DNA of 57,300 bases from Thermoplasmata archaeon (GTDB lineage: Archaea > Thermoplasmatota > Thermoplasmata > Halarchaeoplasmatales > Halarchaeoplasmataceae): contig PUNG01000062.1 in the NCBI GenBank assembly GCA_003551675.1, positions 1 through 57,300 on the forward strand, written 5' to 3'. Below are positions 1 to 9,161 of the stretch, one piece after another. Within the stretch, counting starts at the first letter, position 1, and the number at the start of each line of letters is the position of its first letter. The notes below the pieces were generated by a model, which worked only from the letters and a program-made list of their open reading frames with translations, had not been told where the DNA came from and did not search any database. A program made the translations under genes and the position numbers.

Positions 1-161
1 CTGATAGCAGAGATGGTCATCTCATCTTCAACATCATCTACTAAAACTATCGTTTCTTCACCATACTCCATGTCTTCCGATACCGATAATCCAGAATATA
101 AAGAGACCATCAATATCAGAACGGAAAAAACGGTCAAAATTGTCTTATTTTTTTCAAACAT
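1..161 (-). CDS. Secreted or membrane-anchored protein, N-terminus only (runs off window edge)
   Basis: This reading frame is absent from the ORF track because its stop lies outside the window. Read on the minus strand, it starts MFEKNKTILTVFSVLILMV and continues with an acidic stretch (DDVEDEM). A charged N-terminus, a hydrophobic helix of about 18 residues and a polar region is the pattern of a signal peptide or N-terminal anchor. A GGAGAT ribosome-binding site lies about 6 nt before the ATG, and a TTTAAATAAAA TATA-like element lies about 50 nt upstream. It is divergent from the thermosome gene. The function cannot be judged from 53 residues. Confidence 0.7.
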   Translation of the reverse strand, partial: MFEKNKTILTVFSVLILMVSLYSGLSVSEDMEYGEETIVLVDDVEDEMTISAI

Positions 162-356
162 ATTATTATCTCCATATAGGGCCTGTGTTATGAGGTGATC
201 CTGGATCGTTTTATTTAAACCCTGATAATACATGTGTGATTTTTTCTTTATATATGCGGAGATTCAATCTCTCTCGTTCTCTAACCTACCATGATCTTGC
301 AATCATTCTACACGCTAAAACAGTATAGATCTTTAGATTTCCTATCGAGCACTCAC

Positions 357-364
357 TTTAAATA
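357..364 (+). promoter_or_regulatory. TATA box of the thermosome gene
   Basis: TTTAAATA lies 32 nt before the thermosome ATG. Initiation about 25 nt downstream leaves a leader of roughly 10 nt that carries the GGTGAT ribosome-binding site. Confidence 0.6.
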
Positions 365-395
365 GTAGTTTGACAATCTATTATCCGGTGATTAA

Positions 396-1994
396 ATGTT
401 CGGCAGAGGTCAACCAATATTTATACTCAGTGAAGGAACCGAAAGGATGAAAGGGAGAGATGCAAGAAAGAATGATATTTCAGCCGCAAAAGCGATAGCG
501 GATACTGTAAGAAGTACTCTAGGGCCAAAGGGCATGGACAAGATGCTCGTGGATAATTTGGGTGACGTAGTCATAACCAACGACGGAGTCACGATATTAA
601 ACGAAATAGATATAGAGCATCCCGCCGCCAAGATGATCATAGAGGTCGCTGAAACGCAGGAAGATGAATGTGGGGATGGAACAACTTCAGCGGTGATACT
701 CGCCGGCGAACTCTTGAGCAAGGCTGAAGGCCTGATAGACAGGAATATCCATCCGGCGATCATATCTAACGGTTACAGACTAGCTTCTTTGAAGGCATAC
801 GAGATAATTGAAGAGTTGAAGATACCTATAGAGATGGACGATATCGTACTTACCAACATCGCCACTGCAGCCATGACTGGAAAAACGGTAGAGCTCGATA
901 AAGAACATCTAGCCGAGATCGCCCTCGAGGCTGTAAAGAAGATAGTGGATGACGAGAAGGAGAGTTACCAGGTCGATATCGATAACATAAAGATCCTAAA
1001 AAAAACAGGAGCTAGCGTTGACGAGTCCCAACTTATCGACGGCATAGTCCTGGAAAAAGAAAGACTACACGAGAAGATGCCTAAAAGGATAGAAAACGCT
1101 AAGATAGCGCTTCTGAACTATGAGTTCGATGTAAAAAAGACGGAGATCGATGCATCCATAGAGATCACCAGCACAGACCAGCTCCAAAAGTTTATCGACC
1201 AGGAAGAAAAGAGCATTATGAAGATGGTGAAAATACTCGAAGAAGTTGGCGCCGATATCTTGATCTGTCAAAAGGACGTTAACGATCTAGCTCAGCACTA
1301 TTTGGCTAAAGCAGGTATAACCGCTCTGAAAGATGTGAGTAAATCGGATATGAAAAAACTCGGGAAAGCCACGGAAGGAAAGGTTGTAAACAATCTGAAG
1401 GAGCTTTCCTATGAAGACTTGGGTCATGCGGACCTTATCCACGAAAGAAAAATTTCAGACAAGAACATGATCTTCATCGAAGGTGCGAGAAACGGTAAGG
1501 CGGTTTCGATACTTATCAGGGGAGGTACGGAACACATAGTCGACGAGATAGAGAGGGTACTAGAAGACGGATTAAAGGTCTTAGCCGTGGCGATAGAGGA
1601 TCTGACCATATTACCAGGAGGAGGTGCAGTCGAGATAGAATTGGCCAATAGATTAAGGGAGGAAGCGGGAAAAATTAGAGGCAGAGAACAAATAGCCTTC
1701 GAAGCCTTCGCCGAAAGTTTTGAGATAGTACCCAGAACCCTTGCTCAAAACTCAGGGCTTGACGGGATAGACGTACTCATGAACTTAAACACGGCTCATC
1801 AAAAAGAAGGGTTGAAAGATCATGGGATCGATATCGATACAGGTACTACCAAGGATATGGTTGAAATGGGCATCATCGAGCCATCAAGAATCAAGATCCA
1901 GGCTATCAAATCCTCCACGGAGGTAACCAACATGATACTGAGGATAGACGACGTTATAGCGGCTAAAGGATCCTCAAAAAAGAATGAAGGGTAA
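396..1994 (+). CDS. thsA: Thermosome subunit (group II chaperonin)
   Basis: This 532-aa protein is a subunit of the archaeal cytosolic chaperonin, a double ring that folds proteins by ATP-driven closure of a built-in lid. Family signatures are intact: [13 protein letters not shown] near residue 12, LGPKGMDKM near 42, TNDGVTIL near 61, the nucleotide-binding [13 protein letters not shown] near 89, and [11 protein letters not shown] near 408. Length is normal. The C-terminus ends in a lysine-rich tail rather than Gly-Gly-Met repeats. GGTGAT precedes the ATG. It appears to be transcribed alone, divergently from the partial secreted gene. Confidence 0.97.
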   Translation: MFGRGQPIFILSEGTERMKGRDARKNDISAAKAIADTVRSTLGPKGMDKMLVDNLGDVVITNDGVTILNEIDIEHPAAKMIIEVAETQEDECGDGTTSAVILAGELLSKAEGLIDRNIHPAIISNGYRLASLKAYEIIEELKIPIEMDDIVLTNIATAAMTGKTVELDKEHLAEIALEAVKKIVDDEKESYQVDIDNIKILKKTGASVDESQLIDGIVLEKERLHEKMPKRIENAKIALLNYEFDVKKTEIDASIEITSTDQLQKFIDQEEKSIMKMVKILEEVGADILICQKDVNDLAQHYLAKAGITALKDVSKSDMKKLGKATEGKVVNNLKELSYEDLGHADLIHERKISDKNMIFIEGARNGKAVSILIRGGTEHIVDEIERVLEDGLKVLAVAIEDLTILPGGGAVEIELANRLREEAGKIRGREQIAFEAFAESFEIVPRTLAQNSGLDGIDVLMNLNTAHQKEGLKDHGIDIDTGTTKDMVEMGIIEPSRIKIQAIKSSTEVTNMILRIDDVIAAKGSSKKNEG

Positions 1995-2080
1995 CAAAAC
2001 TAACATCTACTGAGAGCGGATGGCATCTTCGTAAAATTAAAAAAGGTATGAGGGGTTTCTATATCGCCTAAGATGAGATC

Positions 2081-3769
2081 ATGCAGACCGCGATAGCGTT
2101 TTCCGCCGACTTTGCCATCATATTCGTGGCCGCCACTCTTATTGGTTACGTGGCTCATAAGTTAGGCCAGCCTACAATAGTCGCTTACATCTTGACAGGG
2201 GTTATATTGGGGCCGGTGGTTCTCGATATAGTGGTTGAAGAGGGGCTTGTAGAGATGATGTCTCACCTTGGTATCGGGTTCCTTCTTTTCCTTCTAGGAA
2301 TAAAGATGCATTTCGACGAGGTCAAGAAGATATTTCGACCCATCGTCAAGATAGCCGGAAGTCAGATCGTGCTGCAGCAATCTTTGGCATTCCTGGTGGC
2401 CTACATGCTTGGGTTTCCTTTCTGGCAGGCACTGGTCATCGGCTTATGTACAATATTCGGTGCCACCCCGGTGATAGTCAAGGCCCTCACTGATAAGGGA
2501 GAAATAAGAACTTTACCTGGAAGGATCAATGTGGGTGTGTTGATCGGTCAAGATATATACCTCGTTTTAGCACTCGCCCTGTTAGGGATAGGTACCTTGA
2601 CTAGTCCCGTGGAGATAGCCTTCACCGTGGGTAAGATACTGCTTTTGGTCGGTATCATAACCGTAGTCACCTTGGCCGCCTCACGTTACGTATTACCTGA
2701 AGTGTTCAAAAGGGTGGCGTCCCACAAAGAAGTACTGTTCGTCTTCACCATCGCCTGGGCTTTCCTATTCATTTACACTTCGGAAATATTCGATCTTTCT
2801 CTGGAAGTAGGGGCTTTCTTGGCGGGGCTCGCCCTTGCACAGCTGCCCTACAGTGGGGAGCTGGAGGAGAAGATAGAACCATTGACCGATTTTTTCATAT
2901 TGATATTCTTCTCGACCATCGGTCTGAGGTTGGTGGCCGATGAACTGTTTTATTACTGGCAGGAGGCGGTCATCGCCTCGTTGATATTGATCGTTGGAAA
3001 CTTCCTAATAATGTTCTACTTGATCCACAAAGAAAAATTTTCCGTGAAAACATCATTCCTCGGCAGCATAAACATGATCCAGGTGAGCGAATTCTCGTTA
3101 GTGGTGGGTGCACTAGCAGTGGCCCAGGGCTTTATAGAGATCGAAGTCCTCGGTTATCTGAGCCTCATGGCCTTGATGACCATGAGTTCGTCCACATATG
3201 TATTATATAACAATCAGAAGATTTATGAGTGGGCGAAACCGTGGTTAAAAAGGTTTGAATCCGAGGACCGGAGAGATGAAGATGTTACAGAATACCAAAA
3301 TCATGCAGTAGTGCTGGGATATAACCACCTTTCCAAAAAATTAATCCCTGTCATCAAAGAGCATTTTGACGACCTTGTGGTCTTGGATCATGATCCGAAA
3401 AACATAGATAAGCTAAAACAGAGCGAATTTGATCTTGTCTACGGTGATTTCAGATACGATCAGGTTAGAAAAGGACTGAACCTTAAAAATGCCGCCTTCG
3501 TGTTCAGCTTTCTTCCGGACATATCCAGCAATACTATTTTGATGGAGGAGGTATCTGAAGATACCACGGTTTTCGTGGAGTGTGAATCAGAGGAGGATAT
3601 GGTAGAACTGTCCAAGTTAGGTGGCAACGAGCCCTTGTTTACGAAGGTGATCTCATCCCTTCAGTTGTTTGATTGTGTAGAGGGTTTTCTGAAAGATGAG
3701 GATAATTTGAAAGAGATGGCCGGTGAGGATTGTAGAATGTTAAGGGGTGAAACATCCCATGGCCGTTGA
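2081..3769 (+). CDS. CPA2-family cation:proton antiporter with C-terminal TrkA-N-like domain
   Basis: This 562-aa membrane protein has about 12 hydrophobic helices over residues 5-385, with the CPA2/KefB-type core (for example GAFLAGLALAQLP and FFILIFFSTIGLRL). A cytoplasmic TrkA-N-like domain follows at about 405-520. Such proteins exchange Na+ or K+ for protons and are gated by nucleotide binding to the C-terminal domain. Here the expected GxGxxG dinucleotide loop reads GYNHLSKK, so glycines are missing and NAD(H) gating may be lost. It overlaps the start of a second CPA2 gene. Cation specificity cannot be read from the sequence. Confidence 0.88.
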   Translation: MQTAIAFSADFAIIFVAATLIGYVAHKLGQPTIVAYILTGVILGPVVLDIVVEEGLVEMMSHLGIGFLLFLLGIKMHFDEVKKIFRPIVKIAGSQIVLQQSLAFLVAYMLGFPFWQALVIGLCTIFGATPVIVKALTDKGEIRTLPGRINVGVLIGQDIYLVLALALLGIGTLTSPVEIAFTVGKILLLVGIITVVTLAASRYVLPEVFKRVASHKEVLFVFTIAWAFLFIYTSEIFDLSLEVGAFLAGLALAQLPYSGELEEKIEPLTDFFILIFFSTIGLRLVADELFYYWQEAVIASLILIVGNFLIMFYLIHKEKFSVKTSFLGSINMIQVSEFSLVVGALAVAQGFIEIEVLGYLSLMALMTMSSSTYVLYNNQKIYEWAKPWLKRFESEDRRDEDVTEYQNHAVVLGYNHLSKKLIPVIKEHFDDLVVLDHDPKNIDKLKQSEFDLVYGDFRYDQVRKGLNLKNAAFVFSFLPDISSNTILMEEVSEDTTVFVECESEEDMVELSKLGGNEPLFTKVISSLQLFDCVEGFLKDEDNLKEMAGEDCRMLRGETSHGR

Positions 3770-5378
3770 AGCGATCTCCGACCTGGCCGTGGTCTTCATG
3801 ATCATAGGCGGATTCATCCTCATCGCTAACCACTTTTCACTTCCCACCATACCCAGCTACATCCTGGCCGGCGTGATAGCTGGATTCTTCATAGATCAAG
3901 AGAACATATTCGAGATGGCCAGGTGGGGGCTGACCTTCATGATATTCGCTTTCGGAGCATCTATCAACTTTAGAGATATAAAGGAGGTATTGTGGGAGAG
4001 CGAGGTCCTACTGGGCCTGCAGGTATTTGTACTGGGTGTGCTGGGTTTCATGGTCGGGATCATACTCGGATTAGGCTATACAAATTCTCTGTACTTCACA
4101 GTGGCGGTGATACTGAGTTCCACTATAATCGGTTTTAAATTGGCCAGTCCCAAGGGCAAGACCCGATTGGTCCATGGTAGATTATCCGAAGCGATACAGT
4201 TCACGGATGATCTGCTCGCTGTTTTTTTGATACTCATTTTGGGTGCCATCACGGTGGAAGGATTCACGGCGTTCTCCGTCTTTAGGAACTTGTTTTTCGG
4301 CCTAGCACTGCTGTTTATTTCTTTTTTGATCTATAAGTTCGGTTTCAAGTACATCATACGCTTCGCCGATGATTCAGGAGAGTTGATCCTCATGGGTAGC
4401 ATCTCTCTACTTTTCTTGTTTCTTGGGCTTAGCCACTACTTGGGGTTATCCATCTTGATAGGTGCCTTCGCCGCAGGTCTAGCGGTAAGGATCGATTCCC
4501 ACGGTTTGACCGAGGTAACAACGGGTATAGAATCCATCAAATACTTCTTTTCAGCCATATTTTTTGCAATGCTGGGCGGTCTTCTCAACATCACATCAAC
4601 CTACACTGTGGTGATAGCGGCGATCCTGATACTCCTGGTGGCCTTGGTCAAACCCATGATAACTACCCTGATACTATCATGGGAGGGGTATGATGCCCGG
4701 ACCTCGACCCTTACCGGTTTACGCTTTTCTCAGATGAGTGAGTTCACACTGATAATCGCCATGGAGGGGTTTTTGATAGGCATATTGGTGCCGGAACTTT
4801 TCGATGCCATAATCATGGCCTCGGTAGTTACCATGGTCTATTCATCTATGGTCCTGACAAAGGAGGAAGAAGTATTTGATGTATTCAAGGACTTTTTCAA
4901 ACGTTCGTCTATCAAAAAGATCGAGGATAATAGTTCCGTCGGATCGGATATCGAAAACCATGTTATCATACTAGGATATGGAAGACAAGGGACCATATTG
5001 GCTAAAAGATGCCGATCAAGAGGTATAGACCATATAGTCATAGAGAACGACCCCGTCAAGCTCGATTCCTTGGAAAAAAGTGGATCCGACCACGTTTTCG
5101 GAGATGCTATGAACGAATATACTTGGGAAAAGGCCGAGGTGAAAAGGGCTAAGCTAGTGCTCTCCACAGTGGATAATCATCTTGTATCAAAAAGGCTACT
5201 TGAGATGGAGCTAAACTGTCCGGTGGTACCGAAGGCGGTTTCTCCGGAAAGAACTTTAGAGTACGTCGAGATGGGTGCGGCTTACGTCAACAATCCGAAC
5301 ATGTTGGCATTCAGGCATATGAAGGAGAAGGTCCTTTCCGAGCTGACCGGGAAAGAACATGGTCCGGATAAAGTATAA
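3759..5378 (+). CDS. CPA2-family cation:proton antiporter with intact TrkA-N domain
   Basis: This is the second of two tandem CPA2 transporters. The track start (GTG 3747) adds MKHP; the ATG at 3759 is preferred because AGGGGTGA sits 8 nt before it, giving an 11-nt overlap with the upstream gene. About 12 helices span residues 1-375, followed by a TrkA-N domain near 405-520 whose loop GYGRQG keeps the glycine pattern that the upstream paralogue has lost. The overlap implies translational coupling and perhaps a heteromeric transporter, which is inference. Ions are probably K+ or Na+ against H+. Confidence 0.86.
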   Translation: MAVEAISDLAVVFMIIGGFILIANHFSLPTIPSYILAGVIAGFFIDQENIFEMARWGLTFMIFAFGASINFRDIKEVLWESEVLLGLQVFVLGVLGFMVGIILGLGYTNSLYFTVAVILSSTIIGFKLASPKGKTRLVHGRLSEAIQFTDDLLAVFLILILGAITVEGFTAFSVFRNLFFGLALLFISFLIYKFGFKYIIRFADDSGELILMGSISLLFLFLGLSHYLGLSILIGAFAAGLAVRIDSHGLTEVTTGIESIKYFFSAIFFAMLGGLLNITSTYTVVIAAILILLVALVKPMITTLILSWEGYDARTSTLTGLRFSQMSEFTLIIAMEGFLIGILVPELFDAIIMASVVTMVYSSMVLTKEEEVFDVFKDFFKRSSIKKIEDNSSVGSDIENHVIILGYGRQGTILAKRCRSRGIDHIVIENDPVKLDSLEKSGSDHVFGDAMNEYTWEKAEVKRAKLVLSTVDNHLVSKRLLEMELNCPVVPKAVSPERTLEYVEMGAAYVNNPNMLAFRHMKEKVLSELTGKEHGPDKV

Positions 5379-5425
5379 ATACTAAAGTTTTCTTTACTTT
5401 TCTAAAGATTATTGGAGAAGATAGG

Positions 5426-6424
5426 ATGGAAAGTAAATATGTACTCGCAGCGGTCGGTGTGCTCGTGGCGGTAGTATTCATTATCGCAGCGTTACTGGGG
5501 CCTCTGAGCGGTACCATCGAGCAAGACGATCAGGAAGATGAGCAAAGTTTTGTTGTAGAAGATGCCACGGGTAACGAGATAAGATTCGATGAACCCCCGG
5601 AACGTATCGTTTCTTTCATGGCTTCGAACACGGAGCTTCTCTTCCACCTTGAAGTAGGAGAGAGGATAGTCGGCGTCGACGATTTTAGCGACTATCCTGA
5701 AGAAGCCGTAGCGATTCAAAACGTAGGCGACTCATTAGAAGTGGACTACGAAAAGATCGTCGACCTTGAACCCGATGTCATGGTCATCACGGAAGCGGTC
5801 ATCCACATGAGGGATGAGATGGAAAACTACGGTATAAAATGCTTTGTGACAGGGGGAAACACGCTGGAAGATGTTTACTCAGATCTGGAACTTCTAGGGG
5901 AGATGTGTGGCGTTCCTGAAAGAGGAGAAGAGAAGGCACAAGAATTGAGGGAAGATATGAACGATATCACAGAAGATACCAAAGACCTGCCTGAATACGA
6001 AAGGGTCGACGTTCTGTACATCTCAGGGATATTCGAAGGGATAAATACCCCGGGAGAAGGTACGTTTCAGAACACCCTTTTTACCAACGCTGGATTCAAC
6101 AACATCGCTTCCGATAAAATCGGTTGGGCCACCATATCTGAGGAGGATATCGTGATGAGAGATCCCGACGTTATCATAGCTCCGTATTACCTTGAAGAAA
6201 GCATTAGTGAATACACTGAGAAAGACTCCTGGCAGGACATCACCGCGGTGGTGGAAGATGAAATCCATTTCGTCGACGGCGACATCATGTCTAGACCGGG
6301 GCCCAGGATAGTGGAAGCCCAGGAAACGTTGGTGGATATAAATGAAGAGGCTGAAACGAACCTATCATTGTCTTGGTCTATCTCTTCAAAAGAACTCGCT
6401 GAAGGAACATGTCTCACCCTCTAA
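5426..6424 (+). CDS. btuF: Corrinoid/iron-complex ABC transporter, substrate-binding protein (BtuF/FepB type)
   Basis: This 332-aa protein has one N-terminal hydrophobic helix (residues 5-25), an acidic linker and a helical-backbone binding domain of the vitamin B12/siderophore class (PPERIVSFMASNTELLF, DLEPDVMVITEA, SRPGPRIVEA). No lipobox cysteine is present, so it is probably membrane-anchored by the helix. It captures the ligand outside the cell and passes it to the permease that overlaps it by 16 nt. The B12 assignment rests on the downstream ATPase; haem or ferric siderophore remain possible. TATAAATA at the end of the previous gene is a likely promoter. Confidence 0.85.
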   Translation: MESKYVLAAVGVLVAVVFIIAALLGPLSGTIEQDDQEDEQSFVVEDATGNEIRFDEPPERIVSFMASNTELLFHLEVGERIVGVDDFSDYPEEAVAIQNVGDSLEVDYEKIVDLEPDVMVITEAVIHMRDEMENYGIKCFVTGGNTLEDVYSDLELLGEMCGVPERGEEKAQELREDMNDITEDTKDLPEYERVDVLYISGIFEGINTPGEGTFQNTLFTNAGFNNIASDKIGWATISEEDIVMRDPDVIIAPYYLEESISEYTEKDSWQDITAVVEDEIHFVDGDIMSRPGPRIVEAQETLVDINEEAETNLSLSWSISSKELAEGTCLTL

Positions 6425-7443
6425 AAAAGCACTTCAAAACTTCACTGCTGGCTTTCGCGCTACTGGGTTTAGCATCCGTAGTGATCTCGCTGTCATTGGG
6501 TTCTGTTGATATACCTTTCAGAAACATAGTCGAGATACTGCTCTCGAGGATACCTTTCGTGGGAGATCTTTTTTCCACACACCCTGGTTCCCCCCCTACT
6601 TGGGACTCGATCATCATGAAGATCCGGTTGCCCAGGGTTTTACTGGGCTTTATCGCAGGAGTTTCTTTATCCGTATCTGGTTCGTCCATGCAGGGCGTGT
6701 TCAAAAATCCCATGGCATCTCCGTTCATACTGGGAGTTTCCGCAGGCGCCGCCTTGGGTGCGGCGATCGGCATATTTTTCGGGTTCCCTTGGTACCTATT
6801 ACCGGTGATGGCTTTCATCTTCGCCATGGGTACGATGCTTACAGTTTTTTTCTTGGGAAGGGTGAGAGGCCGTACCGATATCTCCACTCTACTTCTTGCG
6901 GGCCTTGCCATGAACTTTTTGATGACCGCTTTCACCAGCCTTATAATATTTTACAGCGATCCGGCGGAAAGGATGAGCATAGTGGCCTGGACATGGGGTT
7001 CGCTCAACGGCACCGTCTGGAACCACGTGTGGATCAGCCTGCCGGTGATGCTCTTGGGCTCTACCGTGGTGTATGCGTACGCTAGGGACTTGAACGTGAT
7101 ACAGACCGGTGAAACCTCGGCGAAGCAGCTTGGGATCGAAGTCGAAAAAACCAAGATCGTTCAGCTTATCACTTCGAGTTTTCTCGCCGCCGTGGTGATC
7201 TCTTTCACGGGTATAATCGGTTTTGTCGGCCTTATAATCCCCCACGCATCTAGGCTGCTGGTAGGGCCGGACCACAAGAAACTGATACCCATCTCCGCAC
7301 TTTTAGGAGGCATATTTTTGGTGGCCTGTGACGCCGCATCAAGGATGAGCGGCGAGATCTGGGTCGGCGTAATAACTGGTCTTTTTGGAGCACCTTTCTT
7401 CATCTATCTCCTGATCAGGAACAGAGGTGATACGGGATGGTGA
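6409..7443 (+). CDS. btuC: FecCD/BtuC-type ABC transporter permease
   Basis: This 344-aa integral membrane protein has about 10 helices and FecCD-family signatures (RLPRVLLGFIAGVSLSVSG, MQGVFKNPMASPFILG, GFVGLIIPHASRLLVG). It forms the dimeric channel through which corrinoid or iron chelate passes, driven by the downstream ATPase. The start overlaps the binding-protein gene and the end overlaps the ATPase start by 7 nt, so this is a compact three-gene operon. Length is normal. The substrate is inferred from neighbours. Confidence 0.92.
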   Translation: MSHPLKKHFKTSLLAFALLGLASVVISLSLGSVDIPFRNIVEILLSRIPFVGDLFSTHPGSPPTWDSIIMKIRLPRVLLGFIAGVSLSVSGSSMQGVFKNPMASPFILGVSAGAALGAAIGIFFGFPWYLLPVMAFIFAMGTMLTVFFLGRVRGRTDISTLLLAGLAMNFLMTAFTSLIIFYSDPAERMSIVAWTWGSLNGTVWNHVWISLPVMLLGSTVVYAYARDLNVIQTGETSAKQLGIEVEKTKIVQLITSSFLAAVVISFTGIIGFVGLIIPHASRLLVGPDHKKLIPISALLGGIFLVACDAASRMSGEIWVGVITGLFGAPFFIYLLIRNRGDTGW

Positions 7444-8711
7444 TCCTTCAACTTGAAAAGGTGGATACGGGTTACCTTAAAGGTGAGCCGGTGTTGAAAG
7501 ATCTGACCATGGGTATGAATAAAGGTGAGTTCATCGGCGTGGTGGGGCCCAACGGTTCAGGTAAGAGCACGCTGATAAAGTGCATAACCAAGGTCTTGGA
7601 ACCGTGGGAGGGAACCCTGAAACTCAAGGGTAGAGACGTGATGGAACTTTCCAGGAAGGAAATTGCCAAAAACGTCGCTGTGGTCCCTCAAGATACCTAC
7701 ATCAGCTTCCCGTTCAGCGTTGAAGAAGTCGTTCTCATGGGGAGGAGTCCCTACCTTGGAAGGTTTGAAAATTATGATAAAGAAGACGAAAAAATTACAA
7801 AAAGATCGTTAAAAACCACCAAGACCTACGAGTTCCGAGATAGGAAGATAAACGAACTATCCGGTGGAGAGATGCAGAGAGTTATAGTGGCTAGGGCCCT
7901 TGCACAGGATCCGGATATTTTACTACTGGACGAAGCTACGTCACACTTGGACATAGGTCACAAGAAAGAAGTCATGGATACCATCAAAGAAAAAAATGAG
8001 GATGAAGGTCTGAGCGTTCTTTCCGTCCACCACAACCTTAACCTGGCGGCCCGCTACTGCAACAAGATACTACTTTTGGACGACGGTGAGAAACACGCCT
8101 TCGGGAGGCCTGAAGAGGTACTGACGCAGGCAAATCTGCGGGCCGTTTACGGTATAGAGGCCGAAGTCCACAGGCATCCAAAAGACGGAAGCCTTTACAT
8201 CTCCCCCGTGCACAAAAGCATCGGCACAAAAGAGAAAGGTAAGACCGTCCACGTGGTCTGCGGTGGAGGTTCTTCCGACGGTCTTTTCCGAAAACTCATC
8301 GAGAGGGGTTACGAAGCGACCGCAGGTGTACTGAACGTCATGGACTCCGATCACGAGAAGGCGAATTTTTTAGATGTTTTGTGTGTTACCGAAGCGCCTT
8401 TCTCATCCATCAGTAAAGAGGCCTACCAAAAAAATTTGGACCTGATAAGAGGATCTGACGCGGTTGTGGTAACAAACTTCCCTGTGGGGGAAGGTAACGT
8501 CATGAATTTAGATGCAGTGGACAAAGGCGTAGGAGGGGATCAAAAACTGATATTGGTAAAGGGAAAAAGCATAGAGAAACGAGACTATACCAAGGACGAA
8601 AAGGGAGTAGAGTTGTACCATAAACTGCTGCAAAAGAGACACGTTGAAGTGGTACCCTTTCCTGAAAGCGCAGTTGATATCCTTGAAGAGGAGAGGACAA
8701 AAGATAAATAA
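7437..8711 (+). CDS. btuD: ABC transporter ATPase with C-terminal extension (BtuD type)
   Basis: Residues 1-260 form a standard ABC ATPase: Walker A GPNGSGKST near 37, Q-loop VVPQDT, signature LSGGEMQRV, Walker B LLLDEATSHLD and switch histidine SVHHNLN. Residues 275-420 form an extra domain (HVVCGGGSSDGLFRKLIERGY onward). From memory, haloarchaeal corrinoid BtuD proteins carry a similar domain, which is the main reason to favour cobalamin. It energises uptake by the overlapping permease. The role of the extra domain is not known to me. Confidence 0.87.
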   Translation: MVILQLEKVDTGYLKGEPVLKDLTMGMNKGEFIGVVGPNGSGKSTLIKCITKVLEPWEGTLKLKGRDVMELSRKEIAKNVAVVPQDTYISFPFSVEEVVLMGRSPYLGRFENYDKEDEKITKRSLKTTKTYEFRDRKINELSGGEMQRVIVARALAQDPDILLLDEATSHLDIGHKKEVMDTIKEKNEDEGLSVLSVHHNLNLAARYCNKILLLDDGEKHAFGRPEEVLTQANLRAVYGIEAEVHRHPKDGSLYISPVHKSIGTKEKGKTVHVVCGGGSSDGLFRKLIERGYEATAGVLNVMDSDHEKANFLDVLCVTEAPFSSISKEAYQKNLDLIRGSDAVVVTNFPVGEGNVMNLDAVDKGVGGDQKLILVKGKSIEKRDYTKDEKGVELYHKLLQKRHVEVVPFPESAVDILEEERTKDK

Positions 8712-8735
8712 CCCCATTTCTTTGAAGCATGTACA

Positions 8736-8755
8736 CACATAATTGTATATGTGTT
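8736..8755. promoter_or_regulatory. Inverted repeat just upstream of TATA of TRAM gene
   Basis: ACACATA, a 6-nt spacer, then TATGTGT. It lies immediately before the AT-rich element GTTAATAAAA of the TRAM gene, in the position expected for a regulator or TFB-proximal operator. The regulator is unknown. Confidence 0.35.
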
Positions 8756-8782
8756 AATAAAAAATAGAAGAGGTGTAAATTG

Positions 8783-9100
8783 ATGAGCGAAGGCGTAGGT
8801 GTTTCCCCTCCTGTTCAAGAAGGGGAAAAGTACAAGGTAAAAATAGAAGACATAGGGAAGGAAGGAGACGGAGTCGCGAAGGTAGAAAACTTTGTGGTCT
8901 TTGTCCCCGACACGGATGTAGGGGATAAAGTGGAAATAGAGATCACGAGGGTTCTGCGCACTCTCGCTTTTGGCGAGGTCGTGGAGAGAGACGTAGAAGT
9001 CGAAGAAGACGAAGAAGAGGAAGATCTTGAAGTATCGGAGGATGATGAAGATACTCCTGAAGTAGAAGAGATAAGCGTAGATGAAATAGAATTAGAGTAA
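8783..9100 (+). CDS. TRAM-domain RNA-binding protein with acidic tail
   Basis: This 105-aa protein has a TRAM beta-barrel at about residues 12-68 (KYKVKIEDIGKEGDGVAK, then VFVPDTDVGDKVEIEI), followed by an Asp/Glu-rich tail of about 35 residues. Stand-alone TRAM proteins are common in Euryarchaeota and bind RNA; some act as RNA chaperones. The track begins at TTG 8780; the ATG at 8783 is preferred, with AGGTG 7 nt before it. It has its own promoter after the ABC operon. The acidic tail might tune RNA binding, which is inference. Confidence 0.85.
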   Translation: MSEGVGVSPPVQEGEKYKVKIEDIGKEGDGVAKVENFVVFVPDTDVGDKVEIEITRVLRTLAFGEVVERDVEVEEDEEEEDLEVSEDDEDTPEVEEISVDEIELE

Positions 9101-9161
9101 AGTAGAGGCGTTAGACCTCACCATAAAAACCTTTTTTACCTTTCTCTTGTTTTTAAAGATC

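Noticed and set aside
13-198. 61-aa plus-strand ORF at the window start
   Set aside because: It is antisense to a minus-strand frame that has a signal peptide and a ribosome-binding site, which explains the region better.
6600-7085. 161-aa ORF inside the permease gene
   Set aside because: It is a frame shadow of the FecCD permease, which has full family signatures.
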